Shown here piece by piece: positions 20,735-28,866 of a stretch of DNA of 64,000 bases. A model generated the notes under the pieces. It saw only the letters and a program-made list of their open reading frames with translations. It ran no database searches and was not told the origin of the DNA. The position numbers and the translations under genes are program-made. Within the stretch, counting starts at the first letter, position 1. Every line of letters starts with the position of its first letter. The stretch covers positions 155,055 through 219,054 of the forward strand of contig NZ_JAWLAR010000006.1 of NCBI RefSeq assembly GCF_041395345.1. Reading direction: 5' to 3'. Origin of the DNA: Dokdonella sp041395345. Lineage in GTDB: Bacteria; Pseudomonadota; Gammaproteobacteria; Xanthomonadales; Rhodanobacteraceae.

Positions 20735-21088
20735 ATGATGTTCTTCCGCCACGGCATCGGACCGCGCACGGGCATCTCGCGCGCGTCGGCTCTGGCCCTC
20801 GCACTATCCGTTGCACCTCTATTGTTTTCGTCCGGCGCGCTTGCGCAGGATGCCGGGCCCAGCGCGCCCGACCCCATGGGTACGACGTTCACGATCACCG
20901 AGGCGGTCATCGCCGGTGGGGGCGTCACCACTTCCCAAAGTCCGTGCTTCGAGCTGGCTGGCACGACCGCGCAAGCGGTAGCCGGGCCGGCCAGCGGCGA
21001 CACCTATGAGGTCTACGCAGGCTTCTGGGACGACAGCGGTTCATCCGACACATTATTTCGCAACGGTTTCGAGGCTTGCCAACCATGA
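20735..21088 (+). CDS. Small secreted protein with GFE-type tail
   Basis: 117 aa. Signal peptide in the first about 38 residues (ALALALSVAPLLFSSGALAQ). The mature part has the pattern FTITEAVIAGGGVTTSQSPCFELAGTTAQAVAG ... TYEVYAGFW, a module I associate with secreted proteins of Xanthomonadales and relatives. The C-terminus is DTLFRNGFEACQP, matching the GFE tail of other proteins in this window. The stop overlaps the start of the collagen-like gene (ATGA), so the two are coupled. ATG 20735 and 20738 are both possible. Function unknown. Confidence 0.75.
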   Translation: MMFFRHGIGPRTGISRASALALALSVAPLLFSSGALAQDAGPSAPDPMGTTFTITEAVIAGGGVTTSQSPCFELAGTTAQAVAGPASGDTYEVYAGFWDDSGSSDTLFRNGFEACQP

Positions 21089-22740
21089 AGACATTCTTGA
21101 GCGTCATTTTCGCAACTGTCCTGATGGTGGCCGGACCTGTACTCGCGCAGACCGCGCAACTGCCCGATTTCACCTATCAGGGCCGTCTCCAGGAAAACGG
21201 CTTGCCCTCGAATGGCCTGTTCGATCTGAGCTTTGCGCTGTACGACGCAGCCGTGGGTGGCCAGCAGGTTGGCGACACGGTTCTCGAACCCCAGTTTCCG
21301 GTTACCGACGGCCTGTTTACCGTAAGTCTGGCATTCCCCGGCGCTTTCACCGGTGACCAGCGCTGGTTGCAGGTCACGGTCAATGGCGAGCCGCTGAGTC
21401 CGCGCCAGGCTGTCTCCACGACTCCGGTCGCCCAATATGCACTTGACGGAAATCCGGGTCCGACGGGGCCGGCCGGTCCACAAGGCCCCCAGGGTCCGCA
21501 AGGCGTTGCTGGCCCGGAAGGCCCGACCGGTCCGATCGGTTTGACCGGTCCCGCAGGTCCTCAGGGTGAAGTGGGCGCCACCGGTGCGGCAGGTCCCGAA
21601 GGCCCCGCTGGCCCGGCCGGCGCAACCGGCCCGCAAGGCGCCACCGGTGCCGTCGGTCCGGAAGGCCCGACCGGCCCTGCAGGAGCGCAAGGCCCGGACG
21701 GACCGCAGGGACCCACCGGCGCAACAGGCGCAATTGGACCTGAAGGTCCGACGGGTCCGGCCGGCCCGCAAGGTTTGCAAGGCTTGCAAGGTCCTGAAGG
21801 TCCGCAAGGGGCAACCGGAGCCACTGGTGCCGTGGGTCCTGCGGGTCCGACCGGCCCGGCAGGTCCCGCAGGTCCGCAGGGCCCGGCAGGCATTGAGGGT
21901 GCCGAAGGTCCGCAGGGTCCGATCGGCGCCACCGGCCCAGCCGGGCCAGCGGGCGGTTCATTTCCCGATGCGCCAGCCGACGGCAATACCTACGCGCGTT
22001 ACAACAACACCTGGGTCGCCATCAGCCCTTCTTCCGGACAGCCCAGCCTGGAGTCCGTGATCCTTGCCGACAACCCCGATCTTTACTACAAGCTCGATGA
22101 AGGTCCGGCGACGACGGTCTTTGTCGATTCCGGAGCGGCTGGCATCGATGTCAATCTGAGCGGTGCGGCGATCACGATGAAGCCGGGATGGAGCCGTCTG
22201 TTCCCGACCAGCGATGCGAACTACCTGCGTACCAACGAAGGCAATGGCAAGGCCGCAGCCGTTGGCAATCCGACCGGCCTGACCAATCCCGCCGGATCCA
22301 TTTCGGTGGAAGCGATCTACAGCCCGCAGACCAATGGCTCGGGCTTCCAGCCGATCCTGTTCATCGGCGATGACTCTCCCGCCGTGCCGTTCCTCCAGTT
22401 TGGCGTCATCAACCTGCAGCCGAGCATTACGGTCGGTGCAGGTTCACGTGTCGATCTTTCCGGACTCTATGCCGGGCGGACCTATCACCTTGCAGCGGTG
22501 CTGGATTCGAACGTCAGCGAGGTACGCATCTACGTCAATGGCCATCTGCTGCAGGTGCAGAGCCTGTTCGGCTTCCCGTTCGCGCTGACCGCACCCAAGG
22601 TCTACGTCGCTTCCGTTCCTGACGCGGATCGCCCGTTCGTCTATTCGACGCTGGGCCATGTCGCCTTCTACTACGGACAGGCGCTGTCGGAATCGCAAGT
22701 AGCGGCGCACGCGAAGGCGGCAGGACTCTACGGATACTGA
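21085..22740 (+). CDS. Secreted collagen-like protein with LamG-like C-terminal domain
   Basis: 551 aa. Signal peptide (LSVIFATVLMVAGPVLAQ); residues about 25-120 form an N-terminal domain (PDFTYQGRLQENGLPSNGLF) seen in many secreted proteins. Residues 122-289 are an uninterrupted Gly-X-Y tract of about 56 triplets rich in GPA, GPQ, GPT and GAT. The rest, about 290-551, looks like a concanavalin/LamG fold (YYKLDEGPATTVFVDSGA; VSEVRIYVNGHLLQ; GHVAFYYGQALSESQVAAHA). Likely a trimeric surface or extracellular fibre with a carbohydrate-binding head. Translationally coupled to the small secreted protein upstream. No GFE tail. Confidence 0.88.
   Translation: MKTFLSVIFATVLMVAGPVLAQTAQLPDFTYQGRLQENGLPSNGLFDLSFALYDAAVGGQQVGDTVLEPQFPVTDGLFTVSLAFPGAFTGDQRWLQVTVNGEPLSPRQAVSTTPVAQYALDGNPGPTGPAGPQGPQGPQGVAGPEGPTGPIGLTGPAGPQGEVGATGAAGPEGPAGPAGATGPQGATGAVGPEGPTGPAGAQGPDGPQGPTGATGAIGPEGPTGPAGPQGLQGLQGPEGPQGATGATGAVGPAGPTGPAGPAGPQGPAGIEGAEGPQGPIGATGPAGPAGGSFPDAPADGNTYARYNNTWVAISPSSGQPSLESVILADNPDLYYKLDEGPATTVFVDSGAAGIDVNLSGAAITMKPGWSRLFPTSDANYLRTNEGNGKAAAVGNPTGLTNPAGSISVEAIYSPQTNGSGFQPILFIGDDSPAVPFLQFGVINLQPSITVGAGSRVDLSGLYAGRTYHLAAVLDSNVSEVRIYVNGHLLQVQSLFGFPFALTAPKVYVASVPDADRPFVYSTLGHVAFYYGQALSESQVAAHAKAAGLYGY
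21448..21954 (+). repeat. Collagen-like Gly-X-Y coding repeat
   Basis: About 507 bp coding for unbroken Gly-X-Y triplets. The DNA is a degenerate 9-bp-like GGTCCG/GGCCCG repeat, prone to length change. No frame interruption is seen. X is most often Pro or Ala, and Y is most often Gln, Ala or Thr, so stability would not rest on hydroxyproline. Confidence 0.9.
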
Positions 22741-22815
22741 GTTGAACCGGTGACTGCCTCGACCGGGCAGCCCCGCTTGTTCGCTTCAATCCGGCACCGT
22801 CGCCTCGTCGTTTGC

Positions 22816-23379
22816 TCAGCGGCGTTGCCAGCACCAATGCCACGGCTCATAGGCGATGCCATGGAGGTTGTCGCGCGGGTAGGACAGCCGGAATCCGAAG
22901 CGGGCGGCTTCCTTCTGCAGCCAGGCGAATGCGGGTGAATGTTCGAATTCCTCTTCGAGCGCGGCGTAGCCGGGGCAGGTGATGTCGACGACGCGGCCGG
23001 AGTGGTGTTCGCTGAAGCCCGGTGCGGCGCTGACCCTGAGTATTTCGTCCATCGACTGCCCGCGTTCGAGCTTGCGCTCGATGATGACCAGCTGATACGA
23101 AGCGGAGCGGAAGGCGGAGACGACTTGCAGGTCGATACCATCGTCGGCTGCGGCCTGGCGCATGCGCTTCCACGCCCTGGCCGCGCGCGGCGCCAGCCAC
23201 TGCGTCCGCCCATGGATGTCTTCGCCAATGCAGGACAGATCGCGCGGCTCGCGAACAACCCGCAACTTGTGGCGCGAACCGTAATCGCGCGGCACGCCTA
23301 GCGCATGCGCAGCCTTGATGATGCGCAAACGATGCTCGGTATCGCAGCGGGCAGGCGGCAGGGGGCGGGCACTGTTCAT
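22816..23379 (-). CDS. M15 family D-alanyl-D-alanine carboxypeptidase (VanY-like)
   Basis: About 187 aa zinc peptidase expected to trim D-Ala from peptidoglycan stems. The signatures are SAFRSASYQ, SEHHSGRVVDI (Zn ligands His and Asp) and EPWHW near the C-terminus (last His ligand and catalytic Glu). No clear signal peptide, unlike periplasmic VanY; cytoplasmic relatives exist. ATG 23379 was used; GTG 23385 two codons upstream is equally possible. It lies 51 bp downstream of a hydrolase gene on the same strand. Confidence 0.88.
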   Translation of the reverse strand: MNSARPLPPARCDTEHRLRIIKAAHALGVPRDYGSRHKLRVVREPRDLSCIGEDIHGRTQWLAPRAARAWKRMRQAAADDGIDLQVVSAFRSASYQLVIIERKLERGQSMDEILRVSAAPGFSEHHSGRVVDITCPGYAALEEEFEHSPAFAWLQKEAARFGFRLSYPRDNLHGIAYEPWHWCWQRR

Positions 23380-23430
23380 GGACACAGCTTAAGGCAACGT
23401 TGATCGAAACGGCGAGCCGGGCGCCAGGGC

Positions 23431-24807
23431 TCAGGGAATGGATTCAATCCATGCAGCAATATCTTCGATGACCTTCGCCTCAACCGTGGCAGGGACCGCG
23501 TAGTCATCCGGGCCTGGCGGGTCGGAGGCAGGCATGAAGGTGTGGCCCAGCCCTGGGTACTCGATCAACTTCACCCGAGGCGTGGACGCGAAGGCGGCCT
23601 GCCAGAGCGCAAACTCGTCTTCGGTCGTGACCTGGTAGTCCCGCTCGCCCTGCAGGATCAACAGCGGCATGTCGAGCGAACGTGCCACCTCGATCGGATC
23701 GTAGTGGTTGAGATCCAGCCAGTAGCTGGCCGGAACGCCAAAGAACAACTCGGACTTGTCCGAAGCGAACCAGTCGAGTTGCTTGATCCTGCGCACTTGC
23801 GCTTCCGGCTCCGTCAGCATCCGAGTGATGTCCGCTTCGCTTTGGCCATCGAGTCTTGCTAGGTAGCGGGTCTGGCGCAGCATGATGTCCTCGAGCTTGT
23901 GGGCGGGTGCGGCCAGCAGGATCAGACCCGCCAGCCGCGCATCGCGCTCACCGATGCGTGGCGCCATCATTGCGCCAAGGCTGTGACCGGCGACAAAAAC
24001 GCGCTGCGCATTGATTTCGGGTTGCCGGCGCAGATCGGCGACGGCCGCGAGCGCATCATCGACCGTCTCATCATCCACGGTGAACGTGTGGCCGACGAAG
24101 AGGTCCGGGCTTGCCTTTGTTCGCTTCTCGTAGCGAAGCACGGCGATGCCGCGCTCCGCGAGTCCATGCGCCAGATCGCGAAACGGCTTGTTCGGCCCCA
24201 GTGATTCGTCGCGGTCGTGCGGGCCAGAACCGTGGACCAGGACAATCGCCGCAAAGGGTCCATTGCCGCCGGGCAGACTCAGTGTCGCCGGCAGCTTGAC
24301 GGATCCATTGATTACCTCGATTTCGCGCTCGCTGAATTGCTCGTTGCGAACCGGGGCGGCGGGCAGTTCTGCAGCCGGAACGAGCTGGAAGCCGGCAATC
24401 CGCTTCTCCTGATCGAAAACGACGCGTGCATCCAGGGCGACGCTGCTGAACTGCAATCGCTGGACCACCACATCATGACCCTGGAGGGTCTGCCCACGCG
24501 GTTCGCCACGGGCCTGGCGTTGGCCAAGCTGTGCGGGCAGGGCCAGCCAGATTCCCTGCAGACTCGTTGCCCCCAGTGCCTTGACCATCTCCGGAGTGGT
24601 CATGGCCACGGCTTCCTCGTAGCCCTGCGCATCCAGCAGGTCGATGAAGCGCGAGGCAAGCCGCGCCAGTTCCGGATCGGGCGGAAACTCCTGAATCGAT
24701 GACGCAGCGGGCGCGCCCGCCGGCATCGACGTTGTGCGCATTACGTGCGAGACAGCGAAGCCGATCACCAGGAGCAGGCCGATGCCTGCCGTCAGCCAGC
24801 GACGCAT
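23431..24807 (-). CDS. Secreted or anchored alpha/beta hydrolase with N-terminal DUF3887-like domain
   Basis: 458 aa. N-terminal hydrophobic segment (TAGIGLLLVIGFAVSHVM) as signal or anchor; residues about 45-150 resemble a DUF3887-type module. The C-terminal hydrolase has the nucleophile elbow GHSLGA, an acid in GERDYQVTTEDEF and the catalytic His in GLGHTFM. HGSGPHDRDE is the oxyanion-side strand. Substrate unknown, probably an ester or peptide. The start follows the DUF4177 stop after one base (TGAAATG), so coupling is likely. Confidence 0.88.
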   Translation of the reverse strand: MRRWLTAGIGLLLVIGFAVSHVMRTTSMPAGAPAASSIQEFPPDPELARLASRFIDLLDAQGYEEAVAMTTPEMVKALGATSLQGIWLALPAQLGQRQARGEPRGQTLQGHDVVVQRLQFSSVALDARVVFDQEKRIAGFQLVPAAELPAAPVRNEQFSEREIEVINGSVKLPATLSLPGGNGPFAAIVLVHGSGPHDRDESLGPNKPFRDLAHGLAERGIAVLRYEKRTKASPDLFVGHTFTVDDETVDDALAAVADLRRQPEINAQRVFVAGHSLGAMMAPRIGERDARLAGLILLAAPAHKLEDIMLRQTRYLARLDGQSEADITRMLTEPEAQVRRIKQLDWFASDKSELFFGVPASYWLDLNHYDPIEVARSLDMPLLILQGERDYQVTTEDEFALWQAAFASTPRVKLIEYPGLGHTFMPASDPPGPDDYAVPATVEAKVIEDIAAWIESIP

Positions 24808-24808
24808 T

Positions 24809-24988
24809 TCAGCGCGGCTTCTTCAGAAACAGGAAGATCGGACGCATCGGACCGACATTGAGTGTGCTGACCAGTTCCCATCCCTTGAGTCCTTCACGGG
24901 CGAGCACTTCATTGATGGATTCGACATCGAAGCTGCCCATGAAGGACGGCTTGATCTCGATGGTCTGGTAGGTCCAGCTCTCGGCCAT
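24809..24988 (-). CDS. Small DUF4177-like protein
   Basis: 59 aa, beginning MAESWTYQTIEIKPSFMG and ending FLFLKKPR. The pattern 'W-Y-ti-i-k ... lN-lg-eGWELVs' fits DUF4177, a small alpha/beta domain of unknown function (here LAREGLKGWELVSTLN). It has a GGGAGACTCGCC-type ribosome region upstream and sits one base before the hydrolase start. Confidence 0.75.
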   Translation of the reverse strand: MAESWTYQTIEIKPSFMGSFDVESINEVLAREGLKGWELVSTLNVGPMRPIFLFLKKPR

Positions 24989-25142
24989 GGCGAGTCTCCC
25001 TTGATGATTCGAAACGACAATCCTGAATCCTGCGAGGTTGCGCCATTGTCCCGTGGCCCGTCCAGCGCAGGACGCGACGGTCTGATCCGGATGGCGCGGT
25101 TCTGACCCCGATCCCGCTACTCATCTCGGCCCGCTCGATCGT

Positions 25143-25331
25143 TCAGGCCTCATCGTCGCGCATGGCTTCGGGCTTTTCCGCCGGCTGGATGCGACCGGCC
25201 TTGCGCAAGGCCTCGCGCATCACGTATTCGATTTGCGCATTGAGCGAACGCAAATCGTCGTCCGCCCAACGCTGCATCGCCTCCAGTACCCTGGCATTGA
25301 TGCGCAATGGATAGGCTTTTTTTTCGCTCAC
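25143..25331 (-). CDS. Arc-type ribbon-helix-helix DNA-binding protein
   Basis: 62 aa. Residues about 6-45 (AYPLRINARVLEAMQRWADD, then LRSLNAQIEYVMREALRKAG) match the Arc-family ribbon-helix-helix fold: the strand YPLRIN contacts DNA and the RSLNAQIE helix dimerises. The only plausible start is GTG 25331, 34 bp after the SPFH stop. SPFH genes followed by Arc-like genes are, as I recall, a recurrent pair in Xanthomonadales. A perfect inverted repeat at 26353-26369, upstream of the SPFH gene, is a good target for autoregulation. Confidence 0.85.
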   Translation of the reverse strand: MSEKKAYPLRINARVLEAMQRWADDDLRSLNAQIEYVMREALRKAGRIQPAEKPEAMRDDEA

Positions 25332-25365
25332 GACGATCCGCGGTGCTTGTGGCGAGGCATGCGCA

Positions 25366-26250
25366 TCAGTAAAGCGAGCCGGCGTTGACGACGGGTTGGG
25401 TCGACCGATCGCCGCAGAGTACGACCAGCAGGTTGCTGACCATGGCCGCCTTGCGCTCGTCGTCCAGTTCGACCACACCGCGTTCGCGCAGCTGGTCAAG
25501 CGCAAGCTCGACCATGCCGACTGCGCCTTCGACGATGCGCGTGCGCGCGGCGACGATGGCGCTGGCCTGCTGACGCTGCAGCATCGCCTGGGCGATTTCC
25601 TGGGCGTAGGCGAGATGGCTGATGCGCGCCTCGATCACTTCCACGCCTGCCTTGGCCAGGCGTTCCTGGACTTCGTCGCGCAGGTTCGCGTTGACTTCCG
25701 GGCCATTGCCGCGCAGTGAAATGCTGACGCCGTCGTGGGCATCGTAGGGATAGCTCGTGGCCATCTGGCGCAGCGCGGACTCGGTCTGGACATGCACGAA
25801 ATTCGCGTAGTCATCGACCATGAACACGGCTTCTGCCGTATCGACGACCTGCCAGACCACGATGGCACCGATCTCGATCGGATTGCCGTCGTTGTCGTTG
25901 ACCTTGAGCTTGCCCGATTCGAAATTGCGCACGCGCAGCGAAACGGCATTGCGCGAATAGAACGGGTTGGTCCAGCGCAGGCCCTGTTCGCGAACGGTCC
26001 CGGCATAGCGGCCAAACAGCTGCATGACGCGGGCCACATTGGGCTGCACGGCGAACAGGCCCTTGAGCAGGAAAAAGATCAGCATGGCCAGCAGGACAGG
26101 GCCGATGATCTGGCCGAATGCGGGCTCGGCATGGCCTTGCGCAGCCGTGGACACGGTATTGATGAACCAGGCGGCGGTCAGCCCAAGGGTCAGCAGCAGA
26201 ACCAGCAGGACCGGGATTCCCGGCAGGGACAGGGCTTTTCTTTCGTTCAT
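25366..26250 (-). CDS. SPFH/Band-7 domain membrane protein
   Basis: 294 aa. Two N-terminal hydrophobic segments (IPVLLVLLLTLGLTAAWFI; IIGPVLLAMLIFFLLKGLF) are followed by an SPFH domain (AVQPNVARVMQLFGRYAGTV ... LRWTNPFYSRN) and an Ala/Glu/Gln-rich coiled coil (AYAQEIAQAMLQRQQASAIVAART). Members are stomatin/flotillin-like and organise membrane proteins or control membrane-bound proteases. No NfeD partner is adjacent; the downstream partner is an Arc-type regulator. Confidence 0.9.
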   Translation of the reverse strand: MNERKALSLPGIPVLLVLLLTLGLTAAWFINTVSTAAQGHAEPAFGQIIGPVLLAMLIFFLLKGLFAVQPNVARVMQLFGRYAGTVREQGLRWTNPFYSRNAVSLRVRNFESGKLKVNDNDGNPIEIGAIVVWQVVDTAEAVFMVDDYANFVHVQTESALRQMATSYPYDAHDGVSISLRGNGPEVNANLRDEVQERLAKAGVEVIEARISHLAYAQEIAQAMLQRQQASAIVAARTRIVEGAVGMVELALDQLRERGVVELDDERKAAMVSNLLVVLCGDRSTQPVVNAGSLY

Positions 26251-26352
26251 GACGGATCTCCGGATGCGGGTTGGGCCAGGAACCAGGGGCTCGGGCGATG
26301 CCGGTCGCGCGCCTGCGTGGAAGATTCCGGGGCCGGGTATTTCGAGAGATAA

Positions 26353-26369
26353 GATATCATAGTGATATC
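26353..26369. promoter_or_regulatory. Candidate operator upstream of the SPFH-Arc operon
   Basis: Perfect inverted repeat GATATCA-TAG-TGATATC, about 100 bp upstream of the SPFH start, in an AT-rich pocket within otherwise GC-rich DNA. The size and symmetry fit a ribbon-helix-helix dimer-of-dimers site, so the downstream Arc-like protein is the obvious ligand. Confidence 0.5.
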
Positions 26370-26407
26370 ATTTTGTAACCCGCTTTCGGCAAGTCCCGAT
26401 TCGACCT

Positions 26408-27343
26408 TCAATTCCCGCGGTCGCTGTTATCGTTCCCGTCGAAACGCAGCAGCGGCGCCGGAAGGTGTTCGCCACTGACCAGGACGGATTCGCCCGTGCG
26501 GTCAAACGCCAGCGCTTCGGCCTGGGCCATCGGGGGCAACGGCATCCGTTCCGGCGCGCGCGCGAATGCTTGCATCCATGATTCACTCTTCAAACGCGTG
26601 AACACCCAGATGTCGCGATAGGTCAGCACGATCGCGCGGCGGCTCTCGACATCGACATCCATTGCGGTCGGCAGGCTGCCAAGGCGTGCCGAAGGAAACC
26701 GTGCCTGGCGCTCGCTTGCCGTCGGCTGCGGCAAGGTACGCAGTTCGGTGAGCTTTCGAGCCACCTGCATCTGTTCCGTGTTGGCAGCCAGTGGCAAGGC
26801 ATAGACCGCGGGCGTCGACGAGCGTTTGCTCAACAGCAGTACCTGATGCGCCTTCATGTCGATGGCGATGGCTTCGCAATCGTGCGCGCCATCAGGATAG
26901 CGAAAGCGCATGCGCCACTCGGGTTTGCGCGACAGGGTTTCGCCGCCGCTTTTTTGCAGGTCGGGTTCCTCGATCAGGATCAGCTCGTAGTCCTTGCGCG
27001 TTCCCGCGTTGTCGCCGACATCGCCGATCAACAGCCAGGATTTTCCGTCCTTCACGAAACTGGCGACATCTTCCCAGTCGACTGCGCGCACGCCTTCCAC
27101 GATCAGCTGCGCGATGCGCTCGCCGCGGCCATTGATGGCATGCAGACTGGCCGGTCGCGGCGCGTCGTTGTGTACCCAGTAGACAGCGTCGGCGAGGCGG
27201 GAGGCAGCGATTCCGCTGATCTCGTCGAGTCGGCTGTCGGTAATCAGTGCTTCCAGTCGGGCGGGCGCAAACGGCGCCGCGCCGTGTTCCGCCGCACTGG
27301 CGCATTGGGCAGTCAGGAGCAGGGCCAGCCAGCCGATCTTCAT
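26408..27343 (-). CDS. Secreted protein, putative beta-propeller-like
   Basis: 311 aa with a signal peptide (IGWLALLLTAQCASA). Strands with repeated short motifs (ISGIAASRLADAVYWVHND; SWLLIGDVGDNAGTR; HDCEAIAIDMKAHQVLLLSKR; AEALAFDRTGESVLVSGE) suggest a propeller of the esterase-like or SdiA-regulated type. WEDVASFVKDG with GDVGDN, then HDCEAIA, is a pattern I have seen in periplasmic phytase-like or hypothetical proteins. The stop of the transglutaminase-like gene overlaps this start (ATGA). Function not established. Confidence 0.7.
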   Translation of the reverse strand: MKIGWLALLLTAQCASAAEHGAAPFAPARLEALITDSRLDEISGIAASRLADAVYWVHNDAPRPASLHAINGRGERIAQLIVEGVRAVDWEDVASFVKDGKSWLLIGDVGDNAGTRKDYELILIEEPDLQKSGGETLSRKPEWRMRFRYPDGAHDCEAIAIDMKAHQVLLLSKRSSTPAVYALPLAANTEQMQVARKLTELRTLPQPTASERQARFPSARLGSLPTAMDVDVESRRAIVLTYRDIWVFTRLKSESWMQAFARAPERMPLPPMAQAEALAFDRTGESVLVSGEHLPAPLLRFDGNDNSDRGN

Positions 27344-28779
27344 TGCAGAGTTGCGTTGCCAGTCGATTCGATCTTGAGAAGTTGCGTCCTGCCGAGCAGG
27401 TCGAGGCCGTTGTAGAAGCGCCAAGGGTCGCCATCACCGGAGGAAAAGGCGATATGACCGGCGTCGAAACCTGCCAGCGCGGCGTCATAGCTTTGCCAGC
27501 GCCCATCGACCCATGCCTGCATCCATGCGTGCGGCACGAACACGTTGCGACGGCCGGCGAAGTGGTCCGCGTAGGCCAGTCCGTCGACGACGCGTGTCGC
27601 AATGCCGAGCGCGCGGCCGAGTGTCGCAAGCAGCACGGCATGCTCGGTGCAGTCGCCTTCGGGTTTGCGCACGATCTGCAGCGCCGATGCGTAACCCACG
27701 CTGAGACTCTTGTTGGTGATGAATCCGCGTACGAAGGTTTCCAGCGCCTGCATGCGCGCGGCATCGTCCTCGAGTCCGAACGTGGCGCCACGGGCCATGG
27801 CCACGATTTCCGGAGCGTCGCTCTGCAGCCAGTCGTTGGCCGCGTAGTCGGATTCGCCGGGTGCTTCGCCAATCCCGCTGCGGGCCTGGCGATAGACCTC
27901 GATGATCAGGGAGTCGCCATCGCGCTCGACGTTTTGTTCGGAGGTCTGCGGAAACTCCAGCGGTGCGCCCTTGCCCTTGGCGGCGATCGTATAGCGAAGG
28001 CTGCTGCCCGTTTCCTCCCGCTTGAGGGCACGAGGCGCCTGCATCAGCGTGTGCCTGAAGACATCGGAAGTCTGGTTTGGCGCGGTGGCACAGCTCTGGC
28101 TGCACTCGAGCAGGGTCAGTTCGACGCCAATCGCGGGCATGGTCAGCTTGTAGACGTCCCGCTCCGCATCCACCCAAGCCGTGTTGCGCACTGGAGTTCC
28201 AGAGAAATCAAATACCTGCTCCACCTTGTGCAGGGATTTTCTACCTGAGGGCAGACTCACTGTTTCGCGCTTGCCGACAGTGCTGGTGACCTCGACGGCA
28301 CTCAGGTTGGAAGGCTGGAACGAGAGATCCCGATGCGTCGTGCCGGCCTGCAAGGGCATGCGCAGGCTGGCGAGCCTCAGGCCTTCGGCGAGCAGGGCGC
28401 CCTCGGGCCAGGGCATCTGGCGTTCCTGCGAACCGGCTGCGTTGTCGACGCGCAGATGCAGGGTATCGCCCTTGAGCTCGCCATCGATGCGGGTCTCGCT
28501 GCCGCTCAGTCGGGTCGTCGAGCTGAACCTCAGTGGCTCGCCGGCCAGGGTTTCCTCGCTGGTTTCGTGGCTGCTCATGGAGATGCCGGTGCCGGCACGG
28601 TCAAACTCGATGTCCAGCAACTGGCGCGTCGTCACGACATCGGCCTTGACCGTCCTGGATGACTCGAAAGTGCCAATCTTGCGGCCGTCCAGGAGGACGC
28701 TGTACCAGAGGTGTTCGGCCGGTTTTGCGTGCGCGAGCAGGGGCAGGGACAGAACCAGCGCGCAGAGCAGACGAAACAT
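27340..28779 (-). CDS. Periplasmic transglutaminase-like protein
   Basis: 479 aa with a signal peptide (LLCALVLSLPLLAHA). The C-terminal third carries the transglutaminase-like catalytic triad: Cys in PEGDCTEHAVLLATLGRALG, His in VPHAWMQAWVDG and Asp in WQSYDAAL. The N-terminal two thirds are beta-rich, as in proteins with a DUF3857-like front. The fold may act as a protease, cross-linker or peptide N-glycanase; the substrate is unknown. It overlaps the downstream secreted-protein gene by 4 bp. Confidence 0.85.
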   Translation of the reverse strand: MFRLLCALVLSLPLLAHAKPAEHLWYSVLLDGRKIGTFESSRTVKADVVTTRQLLDIEFDRAGTGISMSSHETSEETLAGEPLRFSSTTRLSGSETRIDGELKGDTLHLRVDNAAGSQERQMPWPEGALLAEGLRLASLRMPLQAGTTHRDLSFQPSNLSAVEVTSTVGKRETVSLPSGRKSLHKVEQVFDFSGTPVRNTAWVDAERDVYKLTMPAIGVELTLLECSQSCATAPNQTSDVFRHTLMQAPRALKREETGSSLRYTIAAKGKGAPLEFPQTSEQNVERDGDSLIIEVYRQARSGIGEAPGESDYAANDWLQSDAPEIVAMARGATFGLEDDAARMQALETFVRGFITNKSLSVGYASALQIVRKPEGDCTEHAVLLATLGRALGIATRVVDGLAYADHFAGRRNVFVPHAWMQAWVDGRWQSYDAALAGFDAGHIAFSSGDGDPWRFYNGLDLLGRTQLLKIESTGNATLQ

Positions 28780-28866
28780 GGGATTCCTTGATCAGGGGGA
28801 AGGGGCATTGTGCCGTAGCGGATACAATGGTGGCAGATCACACCACTATCCAGTGAACCAGCGCCC

